Source of the DNA: DATLFA01 sp039915945
Lineage (GTDB): Bacteria > Actinomycetota > Acidimicrobiia > Acidimicrobiales > WLNW01
Direction of reading: 5' to 3'
DNA length: 64,000 bases
Assembly (NCBI GenBank): GCA_039915945.1
Contig: JBDSMH010000017.1
Span: 1-64,000 of the forward strand
In this document: one piece after another, positions 15,302 through 23,854 of the stretch
How positions within the stretch are numbered: position 1 is the first letter of the stretch
Layout: each line of letters begins with the position of its first letter
The notes under the pieces: generated by a model
The model's input: only the letters and a program-made list of their open reading frames with translations
Told to the model about the DNA's origin: nothing
The model's database searches: none
Made by a program: the position numbers and the translations under genes

Positions 15302-17128
15302 TCACTCCTCGATGATCTCGGCGCCGGGGAAGGCAGTAGTCAATTGGTCGATGAGCGAGCCCGCCGCGGGCGCGTCTTCGAGTTCGGTGAGATCGATGTG
15401 CTCGTCGCTGTCACCGTGGCGATCGTCGACCAGTCGAACGGCGATGGCACGGCCCACACTCTGCCCGAACACCGCCTCGACGTCGGCGCGCACCTGATCG
15501 CAGCGAGCGCGGTGCGTGTCGGTGCTGAAGGTGAACGTGACGCTGTCGCCGTCCGCGGCGAGGGGCACACCCAGGAAGAGGGCGCGGGTCTTGGCCGACA
15601 ATGCGGGGACCACCGTCGAGGTCCACAGGGATACGAGATCACCGTCGACCGCACCGGATGCCGGGACCGCAGGGGGCGCGGGCGCATCCGCCACGGCCAC
15701 CGGCCGCGGGGGAGCGGCGCGCGTCGGTGCCGCAGGCGCAGGACGAGACGGGGTGGTCGCGGGGGCGCTGCGGGCGGTGCCGCCGCCGGGACGGCGATTG
15801 GACCCCAACTGCTGGCGAGCCTCGTCGGCCGGTCGACGAGCGCCCGTGGCGGCGGCAGGGGCCGCAGGTGCGGCCGGTGGCTCGGTGGCCGGAGCGGCGG
15901 GGGCGGCAGTCGTCGGCGCCACTGGCGCCGCGGGGGCAGCCGCACGGGCGGGCGATGTCGGGGGCGCGGGGGGCGGCTTGGGGGGAGGCGCGGCCGCGGC
16001 GGGCACCGTGTCGGTGACATCGGCGCCCCGTTCGAGTCGGCGCTCGAGTCGTTCGAGGCGCGCGACGAGTGCGTCGAGCGAGGTATCCGATGCAACGCGA
16101 GTGAGCTTGACCAACGCGACTTCGAGATCGATGCGGGGATCAGGTGCCTGGCGCATGTCGACGAGCGCGGTGCCGACGATCTCGAGCGCGTGGGTCAGCG
16201 CGCCCGGCGAGAGCTGCGTCGAGAACTGTTGGGCGCGAGCCCGCTCGGTTTCGGTCAACTGTGCGGCGGCTGCCCCCATCGCCACGAGGAAAACCGAGCG
16301 GAGTGCATCGATCAACGACTCGCCGATGACGCGGGGGTCGCGCCCGATGCGGGTGGCTTCGGCGACAGTGGCGATGGCGCGGGCCGCGTCGTGGTCCGCG
16401 AGTGCGCTCAGCAATTCGTTGACGGTCGAATCGTCGTGGGCGACACCGCCGGCCGCGAGGACCTGATCGAGTGCGGACAACGTGTCGCGCGCGGAACCGC
16501 CACCGACGCGGACGACGTATTCGACCATGTCGTCGGTGACCCCGAGGCTGGCGTCGCCCGAGATCCAGCGCACATGCTCGGCCATCTCATCGGCGGAGAG
16601 CAGCGTGAGCTCGAGGTGCTGTGTTCGGCTGCGGATCGTCGCGACGACCTTGTGGGGCTCGGTCGTGGCCAGCACGAAGACCACGTGGTCGGGCGGTTCT
16701 TCGAGCGTCTTCAACAACGCGTTCTCGGCACCGGAGGACAACATGTGCACTTCGTCGAGCAGATAGACCTTGGTGCGCCCGGGTGTACCCAGGGCGACCT
16801 TGGACAACAGGTCGCGCATGTCGTCGACCTTGTTGTTGGAGGCTGCGTCGAGTTCGTGCAGATCGAACGAGGTGCCGGCCTCGATCGACTTGCAGGGCGG
16901 ACATTGTCCACAAGGCTCGCCGTCGATCGGCTGCTCGCAGTTGAGCACCTTGGCGAGGATGCGGGCGAGCGTGGTCTTGCCGGTGCCGCGGGGCCCCGAC
17001 AGTAGGTAGGCGTGGCCGACACGGTTGTCGCGCACGGCGTTTTGCAGCGCGCGGATGACGTGATGCTGGCCTTTGACCTCGCCGAACTTCTGTGGCCGGT
17101 AACGCCGGTAGAGGGACTGGTACTCCAT
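15302..17128 (-). CDS. dnaX: DNA polymerase III subunits gamma and tau
   Basis: Clamp-loader ATPase of the replicative polymerase. The 608 residues open with LYRRYRPQKF, followed by Walker A GPRGTGKTT (about 45-53), a zinc module with four cysteines (about 64-79), Walker B YLLDEVHML and the sensor region VLATTEPHKV. The usual SRC of the arginine-finger motif reads SRT. A long Pro/Ala-rich linker (about 380-490) precedes the tau-type C-terminal domain. The first gene of dnaX-ebfC-recR, just downstream of ffs on the same strand. No slippery frameshift site was identified. Confidence 0.97.
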   Translation of the reverse strand: MEYQSLYRRYRPQKFGEVKGQHHVIRALQNAVRDNRVGHAYLLSGPRGTGKTTLARILAKVLNCEQPIDGEPCGQCPPCKSIEAGTSFDLHELDAASNNKVDDMRDLLSKVALGTPGRTKVYLLDEVHMLSSGAENALLKTLEEPPDHVVFVLATTEPHKVVATIRSRTQHLELTLLSADEMAEHVRWISGDASLGVTDDMVEYVVRVGGGSARDTLSALDQVLAAGGVAHDDSTVNELLSALADHDAARAIATVAEATRIGRDPRVIGESLIDALRSVFLVAMGAAAAQLTETERARAQQFSTQLSPGALTHALEIVGTALVDMRQAPDPRIDLEVALVKLTRVASDTSLDALVARLERLERRLERGADVTDTVPAAAAPPPKPPPAPPTSPARAAAPAAPVAPTTAAPAAPATEPPAAPAAPAAATGARRPADEARQQLGSNRRPGGGTARSAPATTPSRPAPAAPTRAAPPRPVAVADAPAPPAVPASGAVDGDLVSLWTSTVVPALSAKTRALFLGVPLAADGDSVTFTFSTDTHRARCDQVRADVEAVFGQSVGRAIAVRLVDDRHGDSDEHIDLTELEDAPAAGSLIDQLTTAFPGAEIIEE

Positions 17129-17156
17129 TGGAGGGCGAGCCTACCGGGGTGTGCCG

Positions 17157-17296
17157 GTCGCCTTCGTTTTGGCGTGACGGCCAGGCGATCTGCGGCACAC
17201 CAGCGGCACCGCTGAGAGCTGCTGCCTCCCGGCCCTGACTCGGTTCACGGACGCTCGTTGCACAGGACCCGACCGTCACACCAAAACGAAGGCGAC
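17157..17296 (-). ncRNA. ffs: Signal recognition particle RNA (4.5S-like)
   Basis: On the minus strand the apical domain reads ACCGAGTCAGGGCCGGGAGG followed by CAGCAGC, matching the helix-8 motif bound by Ffh (AGGTCAGGTCCGGAAGGAAGCAGC in E. coli). The ends pair in a helix of about 24 bp with essentially one mismatch (17157-17180 with 17273-17296), so the RNA folds as one rod. At about 140 nt it is longer than the 4.5S RNA of E. coli (114 nt). Position next to dnaX and a tRNA-Ser agrees with other actinobacteria. Exact ends are inferred from the helix. Confidence 0.87.
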
Positions 17297-17354
17297 ATCG
17301 GCCACGAACGATAGCCTGACCATCCGGTTTCTCCTCGCCGCGCGAGGGCTACCC

Positions 17355-17442
17355 GGAGAGCTGGCCGAGCGGACTAAGGCGCACGATTGGAAGTCGTGTG
17401 TGGGGCAACTCACCGTGGGTTCGAATCCCACGCTCTCCGCCA
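17355..17442 (+). tRNA. tRNA-Ser (anticodon GGA)
   Basis: A class II tRNA with acceptor GGAGAGC/GCTCTCC, an anticodon loop TTGGAAG giving anticodon GGA, a long variable arm, the GGTTCGAATCC T-arm and an encoded CCA end. Decodes UCC/UCU. Confidence 0.96.
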
Positions 17443-17521
17443 ATACGTTCTGGGGTCCGCTCCGGCCCCAAGTCGCGTCAGAAAGCCATCAACTGTGCGT
17501 GCGCCGCGCCGATGGAGACGC

Positions 17522-19003
17522 GTGAGAGAGGGCAGTCGTACCCGTTCGCAGGTCGGCTTGGCACTGGCTCTGCTGGGGCCGCCGCTGATCTTCGTCGTGC
17601 TGCGCATGTACGGGGGCCTCGACCCCTTTTATCAGGACGTCAACTTCCACGTGATCGTCGTCAGTGGCATCGCCGCGTGCGCCCTCATTGTTGCCCTGGT
17701 GTCGACGCGCGCCGCAGCCCAAGCCGACCATCCGGGGCCGGTATGGCTGGCGACGGGGTGCGTGACGCTCGGCCTGTTCTTCTTCTGCCACGGGCTGGTG
17801 ACACCCGGCGTTTCGGGTCGACCGATGAACCTCTGGGTGGCGCGCACGCCGTACTTCGCGATCACGAGTTTCGCTGTTGCTCTGGTGCTCGCCAGCCGGC
17901 CGCGCTCGAAAGCCGCGTCGCAACTCGCGGCTCGCCATCCATGGGCCGTGCTCGGCACCGCGATGGCGGTCGTCGCCGCGTTCACCGCGGTGCTCGTCGC
18001 CGACCCGACGCAGTTCCATGGCACGCGACCGATCGCCCACGAGAACACCCTGTTGTGGATCGTCGCCGGGATCGACACCGTGCTACTCGCGGTCGCGGCG
18101 TTGGTGCATTGGCGTCGTTGGCGTCTCGGACGCGATCCGGTGCAGTACGCACTCCTTCTCGCGGCGTCGATGGCAGCAGCCGCGCTGCTGTCGTTGCGCG
18201 CCGGGCAACTGTGGCACCTCTCGTGGTGGGACTATCACGGGTTCCTGCTCGCCGGATTTGCCGGCGCGGTCTATGCGGTTTGGATTCGTTACCGCCGCAC
18301 GCGCGCGGTCGATCGCGTACTCGCCTCGACGTTCGAAACGGACCCGATGGTCCACATCATCGCGGGATATCCCGAGCAACTGCGGGAGCTCGTACGCGCC
18401 GTTGAAAAGAAGGACGCGTACACGCACGGGCATTCGCAACGCACCGCGCTCGTCGCGGTGCAACTCGGATTGCGCCTCGGCGTCGACGAAGACACTCTGC
18501 GAGCAATCGCGCGCGGCGCGTACCTTCACGACGTCGGCAAGATCAGTATCCCCGACGAGATCCTCAACAAACCCGGCGCACTGACGCCCGACGAGCGCGC
18601 GGTGATCGAGACGCATCCGCAGTTGGGCCACGACCTCGTGGCACCGGTCGCGATCCTGCGCGAGAGCCTGACGGCGATCCTGCACCACCATGAGCGCGTC
18701 GACGGCACGGGCTATCCCCATCGTCTTTCCGGATCAGCCGTTCCGTTCATCGCGCGCGTCGTCGCGGTAGCCGACGTATGGGACGCGTTGACTTCCGACC
18801 GCTCGTACCGACCCGGATGGGCGCCCGAAGAAGCCCTCGCCCACATTCAGGCGGGAGCCGGTTCCCACTTCGATGCAGTCGTCGTCGAAGCGTTCCTCAG
18901 CCTCGCGGCCGATTGGGGGTACTCGTCCGGCGCGGACGGCGACGCCGATGAAGCGTGGCGCGCCGGCGAGACCTGCCACGAAGTCTCCAGCAGCCGCGCC
19001 TAG
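17522..19003 (+). CDS. Membrane HD-GYP phosphodiesterase
   Basis: Probably hydrolyses cyclic di-GMP. About seven to eight hydrophobic segments fill the first 260 residues. A cytosolic HD-GYP domain follows: HGHSQRTA near residue 303, the LHDVGKISIPD metal site near 335, HHHERVDGTGYP near 388 (the GYP signature intact) and VADVWDALTSDRSYR. Metal-binding residues appear complete. GTG at 17522 has GGAG about five bases upstream; the frame is open further into the tRNA gene, which rules out longer starts. The membrane part may sense a ligand; none can be named. Total 493 residues. Confidence 0.88.
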   Translation: MREGSRTRSQVGLALALLGPPLIFVVLRMYGGLDPFYQDVNFHVIVVSGIAACALIVALVSTRAAAQADHPGPVWLATGCVTLGLFFFCHGLVTPGVSGRPMNLWVARTPYFAITSFAVALVLASRPRSKAASQLAARHPWAVLGTAMAVVAAFTAVLVADPTQFHGTRPIAHENTLLWIVAGIDTVLLAVAALVHWRRWRLGRDPVQYALLLAASMAAAALLSLRAGQLWHLSWWDYHGFLLAGFAGAVYAVWIRYRRTRAVDRVLASTFETDPMVHIIAGYPEQLRELVRAVEKKDAYTHGHSQRTALVAVQLGLRLGVDEDTLRAIARGAYLHDVGKISIPDEILNKPGALTPDERAVIETHPQLGHDLVAPVAILRESLTAILHHHERVDGTGYPHRLSGSAVPFIARVVAVADVWDALTSDRSYRPGWAPEEALAHIQAGAGSHFDAVVVEAFLSLAADWGYSSGADGDADEAWRAGETCHEVSSSRA

Positions 19004-19016
19004 CCGACCGGTCGGC
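19003..19016. repeat. Perfect 14-bp palindrome after HD-GYP gene
   Basis: GCCGACCGGTCGGC overlaps the last base of the HD-GYP stop codon and lies 21 bp before tadA. It could be part of a hairpin or a protein site; nothing decides between these. Confidence 0.3.
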
Positions 19017-19037
19017 CGCGACCGCTAGGTTGCGAGG

Positions 19038-19508
19038 GTGCCCACGTTTTCAGAATTCGATCGCGAGTTGATGGCGATCGCCCTCGACGAAGCACAAGGC
19101 GCGCTCGCGCACGGTGACGTACCGATCGGCGCCGTGGTCGCGGTCGGCGATCGCGTCATCGCGCGGCGTCACAACGAACGTGAACTCACCGGAGATCCGA
19201 CCGCGCACGCCGAAGTGTTGGCGTTGCGCGACGCTGCCAGCGCACTCGGCGGTTGGCGCTTCGACGGCGCGACGCTGGTGGTCACGATCGAGCCGTGCGT
19301 GATGTGCGCGGGAGCGGCGCATCAAGCGCGGTTGTCCCGGGTGGTGTTCGGCGCCTTCGACCTCAAGGCCGGTGCGCTCGGATCGCTCTACAACGTCGGC
19401 GTCGACGCGCGGCTCAATCACGAGTTCGCGGTCGACGGGGGTCTCATGGCCGAGCAGTGCGGGGCGCTGGTCTCGCAGTTCTTCACGCGACTCCGGCTCG
19501 ATCCTTAG
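19038..19508 (+). CDS. tadA: tRNA-specific adenosine deaminase
   Basis: Converts adenosine 34 to inosine in tRNA-Arg(ACG). The 156-residue protein has the cytidine-deaminase-fold zinc site: TAHAEVLAL (His and catalytic Glu, near residue 55) and EPCVMCAGA (two Cys, near 86). The GTG start is close to the preceding HD-GYP gene. TadA commonly lies next to tRNA genes, here tRNA-Ser(CGA) 46 bp downstream. Full length. Confidence 0.94.
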   Translation: MPTFSEFDRELMAIALDEAQGALAHGDVPIGAVVAVGDRVIARRHNERELTGDPTAHAEVLALRDAASALGGWRFDGATLVVTIEPCVMCAGAAHQARLSRVVFGAFDLKAGALGSLYNVGVDARLNHEFAVDGGLMAEQCGALVSQFFTRLRLDP

Positions 19509-19554
19509 AGCAACGTGGTTGGGTTGCCCCTCCCGCACCGCTACAGTCGCCGCC

Positions 19555-19644
19555 GGAAGGTTGCCAGAGCGGACGAATGGGACAGTCTCGAAAATTGTTG
19601 TGGCCTCCGGGTCACCGAGGGTTCGAATCCCTCACCTTCCGCCA
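19555..19644 (+). tRNA. tRNA-Ser (anticodon CGA)
   Basis: A class II tRNA with acceptor GGAAGGT/ACCTTCC, anticodon loop CTCGAAA giving CGA, a long variable arm, the GGTTCGAATCC T-arm and an encoded CCA. Decodes UCG. The anticodon stem includes one G-U pair. Confidence 0.95.
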
Positions 19645-19719
19645 CACCCGTCCGCCGGTGTCCGGCGGAGTCCACCAGCGTCTGCTGACGTCTCTGGAGC
19701 GCCACCTCCGATGGGCGCT

Positions 19720-20973
19720 TCAGTGCACGCGGTGTCGGATCGTCCAGATCACCGCGCCGGCGGCAAGGACGCAACCGCCGCTCAATGCGCTACGGGCGGG
19801 CAAGGTGCAGGCAAGCGTGACGCAGCCGACAATTCCTGCGCCGGCGAGGCCGCGCGGCCAACGTCGTTGCTCAGGGGGCAGCGTCCAGGCGGCGGCGTTC
19901 GCGATCGCGTAATAGGTCAGCACGCAAAACGAGCTGAAGCCGATCGCGTGGCGGACGTCGGTGATCGAGACCAAAAGGGCGACCAGAGCTCCGATGACCA
20001 AGTCAGCGCGGTGAGGGACCTTGTGTCGGGGGTGGACCGCGTTGAGCCATTGTGGAAGCTCGCCGTTCGCGGCCATGGCGAACACCGTGCGGCTGACGCC
20101 CGCGATGAGCGAAAGAAGGACGCCGAGCGCCGCGATGGCGGCGCCGACGCGTACGGCGGGCGCGAGCGCGTCGAGGTGACCGGCTCGCATAGCGGTCGCG
20201 AGCGGCGTAGCTGACTGCGCGAGCGCTCCCGGTCCGACTGCGGCAAGTGCACTGATCGCGACAAGGGCGTAGATCGCGAGTGTGATCCCGAGTGCGCGTG
20301 GGATGGCTTTGGGGATTGTGCGGGCAGGGTCGTCGACTTCTTCGCCGAGGGTGGCGATACGGGCGTAGCCCGCGAACGCAAAGAACAACAGCCCCGCGGA
20401 TTGGAGGATGCCGTACGGACCGTGACCGGTGAAGTCACCGAAGTGCTCGGTGCTGGCTCGGCCTCCAAACGCGGTGCCGGCAACCACGAGAGCGAGTGCG
20501 ACGAGCACCAGGGCGACGATGACTCGCGTGAGGGCGGCGGTCTTGCGGACGCCGTGATAGTTGACCGCGGTGATGCCGACGACTGCTGCGACTGCGATGG
20601 GGCGTTGCCACGACGGGGCCACATAGGCGCCGACGGTGAGCGCCATGCCGGCACCGCTCGCCGTCTTGCCGACCACGAACCCCCATCCGGCGAGGTACCC
20701 CCAGAAGGCGCCGAGGCGCTCGCGTCCGTACACGTAGGTGCCACCCGATGTTGGGTAGAGCGCGGCGAGCTCGGCCGACGAGGTGGCGTTGCAGTACGCC
20801 ACGAACGCGGCGATGGCGAGCCCGAACAGAAGGCCGGAGCCGGCGACGCGGGCGGCGGGGCCGATCGCAATGAAGACGCCGGCACCGATCATCGACCCGA
20901 GGCCGATCACGACTGCGTCGCCGAGGCCGAGACGACGCTCGAGCCGGCCGCCGTCGGGCAAATCGAGAGGCAT
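19720..20973 (-). CDS. APC-family amino acid permease
   Basis: A 417-residue membrane protein with about 12 predicted segments. The first carries the APC signature VVIGLGSMIGAGVF (residues 22-35) with the backbone-binding glycines, and helix 6 has LLFFAFAGYARIATLGEEV, the region where amino-acid side chains are recognised. Probably an amino acid/H+ symporter or exchanger in the cytoplasmic membrane; the substrate is unknown. It converges on tRNA-Ser(CGA). Confidence 0.87.
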   Translation of the reverse strand: MPLDLPDGGRLERRLGLGDAVVIGLGSMIGAGVFIAIGPAARVAGSGLLFGLAIAAFVAYCNATSSAELAALYPTSGGTYVYGRERLGAFWGYLAGWGFVVGKTASGAGMALTVGAYVAPSWQRPIAVAAVVGITAVNYHGVRKTAALTRVIVALVLVALALVVAGTAFGGRASTEHFGDFTGHGPYGILQSAGLLFFAFAGYARIATLGEEVDDPARTIPKAIPRALGITLAIYALVAISALAAVGPGALAQSATPLATAMRAGHLDALAPAVRVGAAIAALGVLLSLIAGVSRTVFAMAANGELPQWLNAVHPRHKVPHRADLVIGALVALLVSITDVRHAIGFSSFCVLTYYAIANAAAWTLPPEQRRWPRGLAGAGIVGCVTLACTLPARSALSGGCVLAAGAVIWTIRHRVH

Positions 20974-21015
20974 CGGCCGTTGGTTACGCGGCTCTGAACG
21001 TCATTGCGCTCGGCA

Positions 21016-21402
21016 TCACGTTGCGGCGGCCGGTTGAAACAACTCGACGAAATTCCCCGACGGGTCGATCGCAAGAACTTGCGCGCCCCCGGGACCGCTC
21101 ACGACTTCGTTGCGGAACCGAACGCCTTCCTCGGTGAGGCGGGCGATCTCGCGGTCGAGGTCCTCGACGATGAGGTGGATGCGGTTCCATCCGCCGGGGC
21201 CCGGCCGTTCCCCATCTGTCATCGCCATACCGGCCGAGCTCTGGGGACCTGACAGTAGAAGCCGCAGGTTCCCGCGAGTGACATCCGCGAACGGCGGAAA
21301 CGAGATGCCGACGGTAAAACCGAAGTGGCGGGTGTAGAAGTCGACGCACGCGGCGACGTCGTCAACCAGATACCGCACATTCACAATCTCAGAGTCAGGC
21401 AT
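21016..21402 (-). CDS. VOC (glyoxalase/bleomycin-resistance) family protein
   Basis: A 128-residue vicinal-oxygen-chelate protein of one betaalphabetabetabeta pair: NVRYLVDDVAACVDFY at the start, NRIHLIVEDLDREI in the middle and SGNFVELFQP at the end. ATG at 21402 is preferred (AAAGGA six bases upstream) and overlaps the end of the ArsR-ArsC gene by eight bases, so the two are probably co-translated. It lacks the cysteine pair of ArsI C-As lyases, so an organoarsenical role is not supported. Function unknown. Confidence 0.8.
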   Translation of the reverse strand: MPDSEIVNVRYLVDDVAACVDFYTRHFGFTVGISFPPFADVTRGNLRLLLSGPQSSAGMAMTDGERPGPGGWNRIHLIVEDLDREIARLTEEGVRFRNEVVSGPGGAQVLAIDPSGNFVELFQPAAAT

Positions 21403-22171
21403 GGTGTGTCCTTTCCAATGGTCGGGTCCTGAGGTCAGCAAGCAACAGCGCCACGCGGCTGTCGATCTCGTCGGCAACGTGTTGGAACGCGGGGTACGTC
21501 GCCTCGTCGTTGGCGCCAGCGGCGGCGGGGTCGCCGATACTCCAATGCGAGGCCACCGGCCATCCCGGGAACTCCGGGCAGACCTCGCGCACCTTGTCGC
21601 ACAGCGTGATGACCCGGTCGAAACGGCTCCGAGCGAAACGCGTCAGCGACTTCGTCGAGCGGTCGGAGATGTCGACCCCGCGCTCCGCCATCACCCGCAC
21701 CGCGTTCGGGTGCAGCGGCTTGGGATGGCTGCCCGCGCTGCGTGCTTCGACGGTACCCGCCGATTGATGCTCGACGAGGGCTTCGGCGATCTGGGAACGA
21801 GCGCTGTTACCGGTGCACAAGAACAGCAATCGCGATCGAGCGCGGCGCGCCTCGACGACGTTGCCTAGTGGCGCTGGCGCGAGGGAAATCCCGGGATGAA
21901 TCGAGACCCCGGCTTCGCCGAGAAGGTCACGACAGCGATACAGATCGGCCCGGTAGTAGACGTCGCGACCGTCGGCCGAACTCCGGCGGGCGTCGACGAT
22001 GCCAGCGCGTCGGAGCTCGCTCAAGTGGTACGAGACGAGATTCTGTGGCTTCCCGACGAGCTGTACGAGTTCGCCGACACGACGATCGCTGTGACCAAGC
22101 TCGACGATCAACTGCCAACGCAGCGGATCGCTGAGCATCCCGAGAATCTCTGGCGGCGGTGTCGCGTCCAC
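21395..22171 (-). CDS. ArsR-type regulator fused to ArsC-type low-molecular-weight phosphatase
   Basis: A 258-residue two-domain protein. Residues 1-90 form an ArsR-like winged helix (LGMLSDPLRWQLIVEL, VSYHLSELRRAGIV). Residues 105-250 are a low-molecular-weight tyrosine-phosphatase/thioredoxin-type ArsC domain with the P-loop LCTGNSARSQIAEAL (nucleophile Cys at about 118), RSAGSHPKPLHP and a DPAAAG-type acid loop. Such fusions would couple sensing and reduction of arsenate. The ArsR domain shows no CVC metalloid site, so what it senses is uncertain. A VOC gene follows with an eight-base overlap. No arsenite efflux gene is seen nearby. Confidence 0.87.
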   Translation of the reverse strand: MDATPPPEILGMLSDPLRWQLIVELGHSDRRVGELVQLVGKPQNLVSYHLSELRRAGIVDARRSSADGRDVYYRADLYRCRDLLGEAGVSIHPGISLAPAPLGNVVEARRARSRLLFLCTGNSARSQIAEALVEHQSAGTVEARSAGSHPKPLHPNAVRVMAERGVDISDRSTKSLTRFARSRFDRVITLCDKVREVCPEFPGWPVASHWSIGDPAAAGANDEATYPAFQHVADEIDSRVALLLADLRTRPLERTHHA

Positions 22172-22221
22172 CTAGCTATTACATCAGTTTAGTTTGATGC
22201 AATACAAATCGATGGGCCTTC

Positions 22222-22779
22222 CTACACAACCCGGTAGCGGAGGTGTACGACGCCGTTGCCGATTCGGCGCTCGTCGAGGAGCTCGAGGTCGACGCGCGTG
22301 TCGGTCGACAGGGCCGGCTTACCGCCACCGAGAACGACGGGCCAGACGAATAGTTGGCACTCGTCGACCAGCCCGGCCTTGAACGCCTGTGCCGCGAGCG
22401 TCGGACCTCCCACGAGGAGATCACGGCCGGCCGAGGCCTTCAGGTCGCGTACCGCTGCAACATCGAAATGACGTTCGAGCCGGGTTTTGGCGGTTGACAC
22501 CGCGGCCAGGGTCGTGGAGTAGACGACTTTGTCCGGCGCCTGCCAGACGTTCGCGAACTCGCGCGTGAGGTCCGACCGCTCGGCCAGTGCAGGCTCGGTT
22601 TCCCAGACGGCCATCGTCTCGTACATGCGCCGCCCGTAGAGGTAGGTACCCGCGGACCGCATCACTTCGGTGATGGCCACGAACACGTCTTCGTCCGGCG
22701 GAGCCCAGTCGAGGCCGCCGCGTTCGTCCTCGGTACAGCCGTCGAGGGACATGTTCGATGCGTAGATCAATTTGGCCAT
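22222..22779 (-). CDS. RibD C-terminal/dihydrofolate reductase-like protein
   Basis: A 185-residue protein of the YyaP/YwjB group, related to the reductase domain of RibD and to DHFR. It begins AKLIYASNMSLDGC, has GTYLYGRRMYETMAVW near residue 45 and DLLVGGPTLAAQAFKAGLVDE near 120, then PVVLGGGKPAL. These proteins bind NADPH; their physiological substrates are mostly unknown. Downstream on the same strand lies a decayed region. Confidence 0.88.
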   Translation of the reverse strand: MAKLIYASNMSLDGCTEDERGGLDWAPPDEDVFVAITEVMRSAGTYLYGRRMYETMAVWETEPALAERSDLTREFANVWQAPDKVVYSTTLAAVSTAKTRLERHFDVAAVRDLKASAGRDLLVGGPTLAAQAFKAGLVDECQLFVWPVVLGGGKPALSTDTRVDLELLDERRIGNGVVHLRYRVV

Positions 22780-22791
22780 TGCCGCTCGACG

Positions 22792-22980
22792 TTAGTGGGC
22801 GGACCTTCCGCCACGCCGCGCTCTCACGGCCGCGTCGATCAAGCGGGCCACCAGTTCCTCGTACGGCACTCCCGCCGCCGCGAACATTCTCGGCACCTGG
22901 GTAGATGGGTTGTTGCCCCGGTCGCCATGCGACCCGGTGCGATGTCCACGAACGCGATCGCCCGAATCGACATCGTCTCG
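22792..22980 (-). pseudogene. Decayed gene fragment of unknown family
   Basis: Two minus-strand frames look like one broken coding sequence: a first part with ETMSIRAIAFVDIAPG and, shifted by one frame, a second part LPRMFAAAGVPYEELVARL ending at a TAA. Third positions are GC-rich in both. I cannot name the family. It lies between the RibD-like gene and another relic, in an area of apparent gene decay. Confidence 0.28.
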
Positions 22981-23011
22981 ACAACATTTTCTCGCGTCGT
23001 CAGACGACAGC

Positions 23012-23527
23012 TCACGACGCGTCAGATTGGCCGCGCAAGACGTCGATGACGTCGGCAAGGTCTGCCGATGGGCCATCCTTCAGTGGCGCCATTCGGTCGT
23101 AGACCTCCGCGGCGGCCAACGCGAATCCGTTCGGAAGCCCATTGCTCGCAAACAGATCTGCGATCTCATGCATCTCGCCCACGAAGCGCCACGCCTTCGC
23201 GGCATTCGACGAAGCGCTCTGCTCTGATCGAGTCGCCAGATCGCGCTGCGACACCGACCACTCAGCAATGAGGTCCTCACTGACCCCTTCGGCTTCGGCT
23301 GCCGCGCGTACCGCGAGCAATAGGGCGGCGCTGACCTTCGTCCAACCGGCGTAACACCCCTTGAGTGCCGAGGCCGCGCCCACACCGGCGTTCATCACGT
23401 GGACTCCCAAGTCGGTGCCGCTCCAGAGTTGCGCGACCGCGTCGGCGTGTTCACCGGAGAGGTACAGCCGCGTGGTGCCCGGTGCGCATACCGGTCGACC
23501 GATGATCCCGCCGTCGACGAACGACCG
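23012..23527 (-). pseudogene. C-terminal relic of a DUF1932 / 6-phosphogluconate-dehydrogenase-like gene
   Basis: The frame after a TGA at 23528-23530 reads FVDGGIIGRPVCAPGTT, RLYLSGEHADAVAQLW, then NAGVGAASALKGCYAGWTKV and a helical C-terminus: the end of the NAD-binding domain and the whole DUF1932 domain of a beta-hydroxyacid-dehydrogenase-type protein. The N-terminal Rossmann half with its GxGxxG motif is missing; the DNA upstream encodes something unrelated. About 170 of an expected 270 residues remain, so the gene is probably dead, although a short product from a TTG at 23410 is possible. Confidence 0.6.
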
Positions 23528-23854
23528 TCAGCCGGAAGCGATCGGGCGCGCCTTCGTCGGACGAGTACAACTTGTTGGCGATGATGACGCTCTGGCCGCG
23601 TTCTGTCTCTCCGAAACGAACGCGATCGGGTGCCTGCCATTGCGCGACAAAATCTGATGCGTCGGTGGGGTCACCGGCGATTCGGTCCGAGACGGCCACG
23701 GTCACACTCTCGACGCCGCAAGTCTTCGGAGCACTCCTACAGATTGCACGATTGTTCGTGAGCCCGGCCAGAGCCGATCGACTGACGTCACACCGCGCCG
23801 CAAAGCGCCGCAAGAGTCCATCATCGGACTCCCCCGTCGTGGCAGGCTGACGTC
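23528..23854. other. Region with no clear gene
   Basis: A minus-strand frame (about 23520-23710) has coding-like composition and the segment DASDFVAQWQAPDRVRFGET, but no start, family or partner is evident. It may be another gene fragment joined upstream of the DUF1932 relic. I see nothing else supportable. Confidence 0.35.

Noticed and set aside
14543..17005. 820-codon open frame antisense to recR-ebfC-dnaX
   Set aside because: It crosses three convincing minus-strand genes and has no recognisable motif.
19555..19644. The serine-type tRNA as a candidate tRNA-Sec
   Set aside because: The anticodon is CGA, not TCA, and the acceptor arm is of ordinary length.
21016..21402. VOC protein as an ArsI carbon-arsenic lyase
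   Set aside because: It has a single cysteine near the N-terminus and lacks the paired cysteines that bind trivalent arsenicals.
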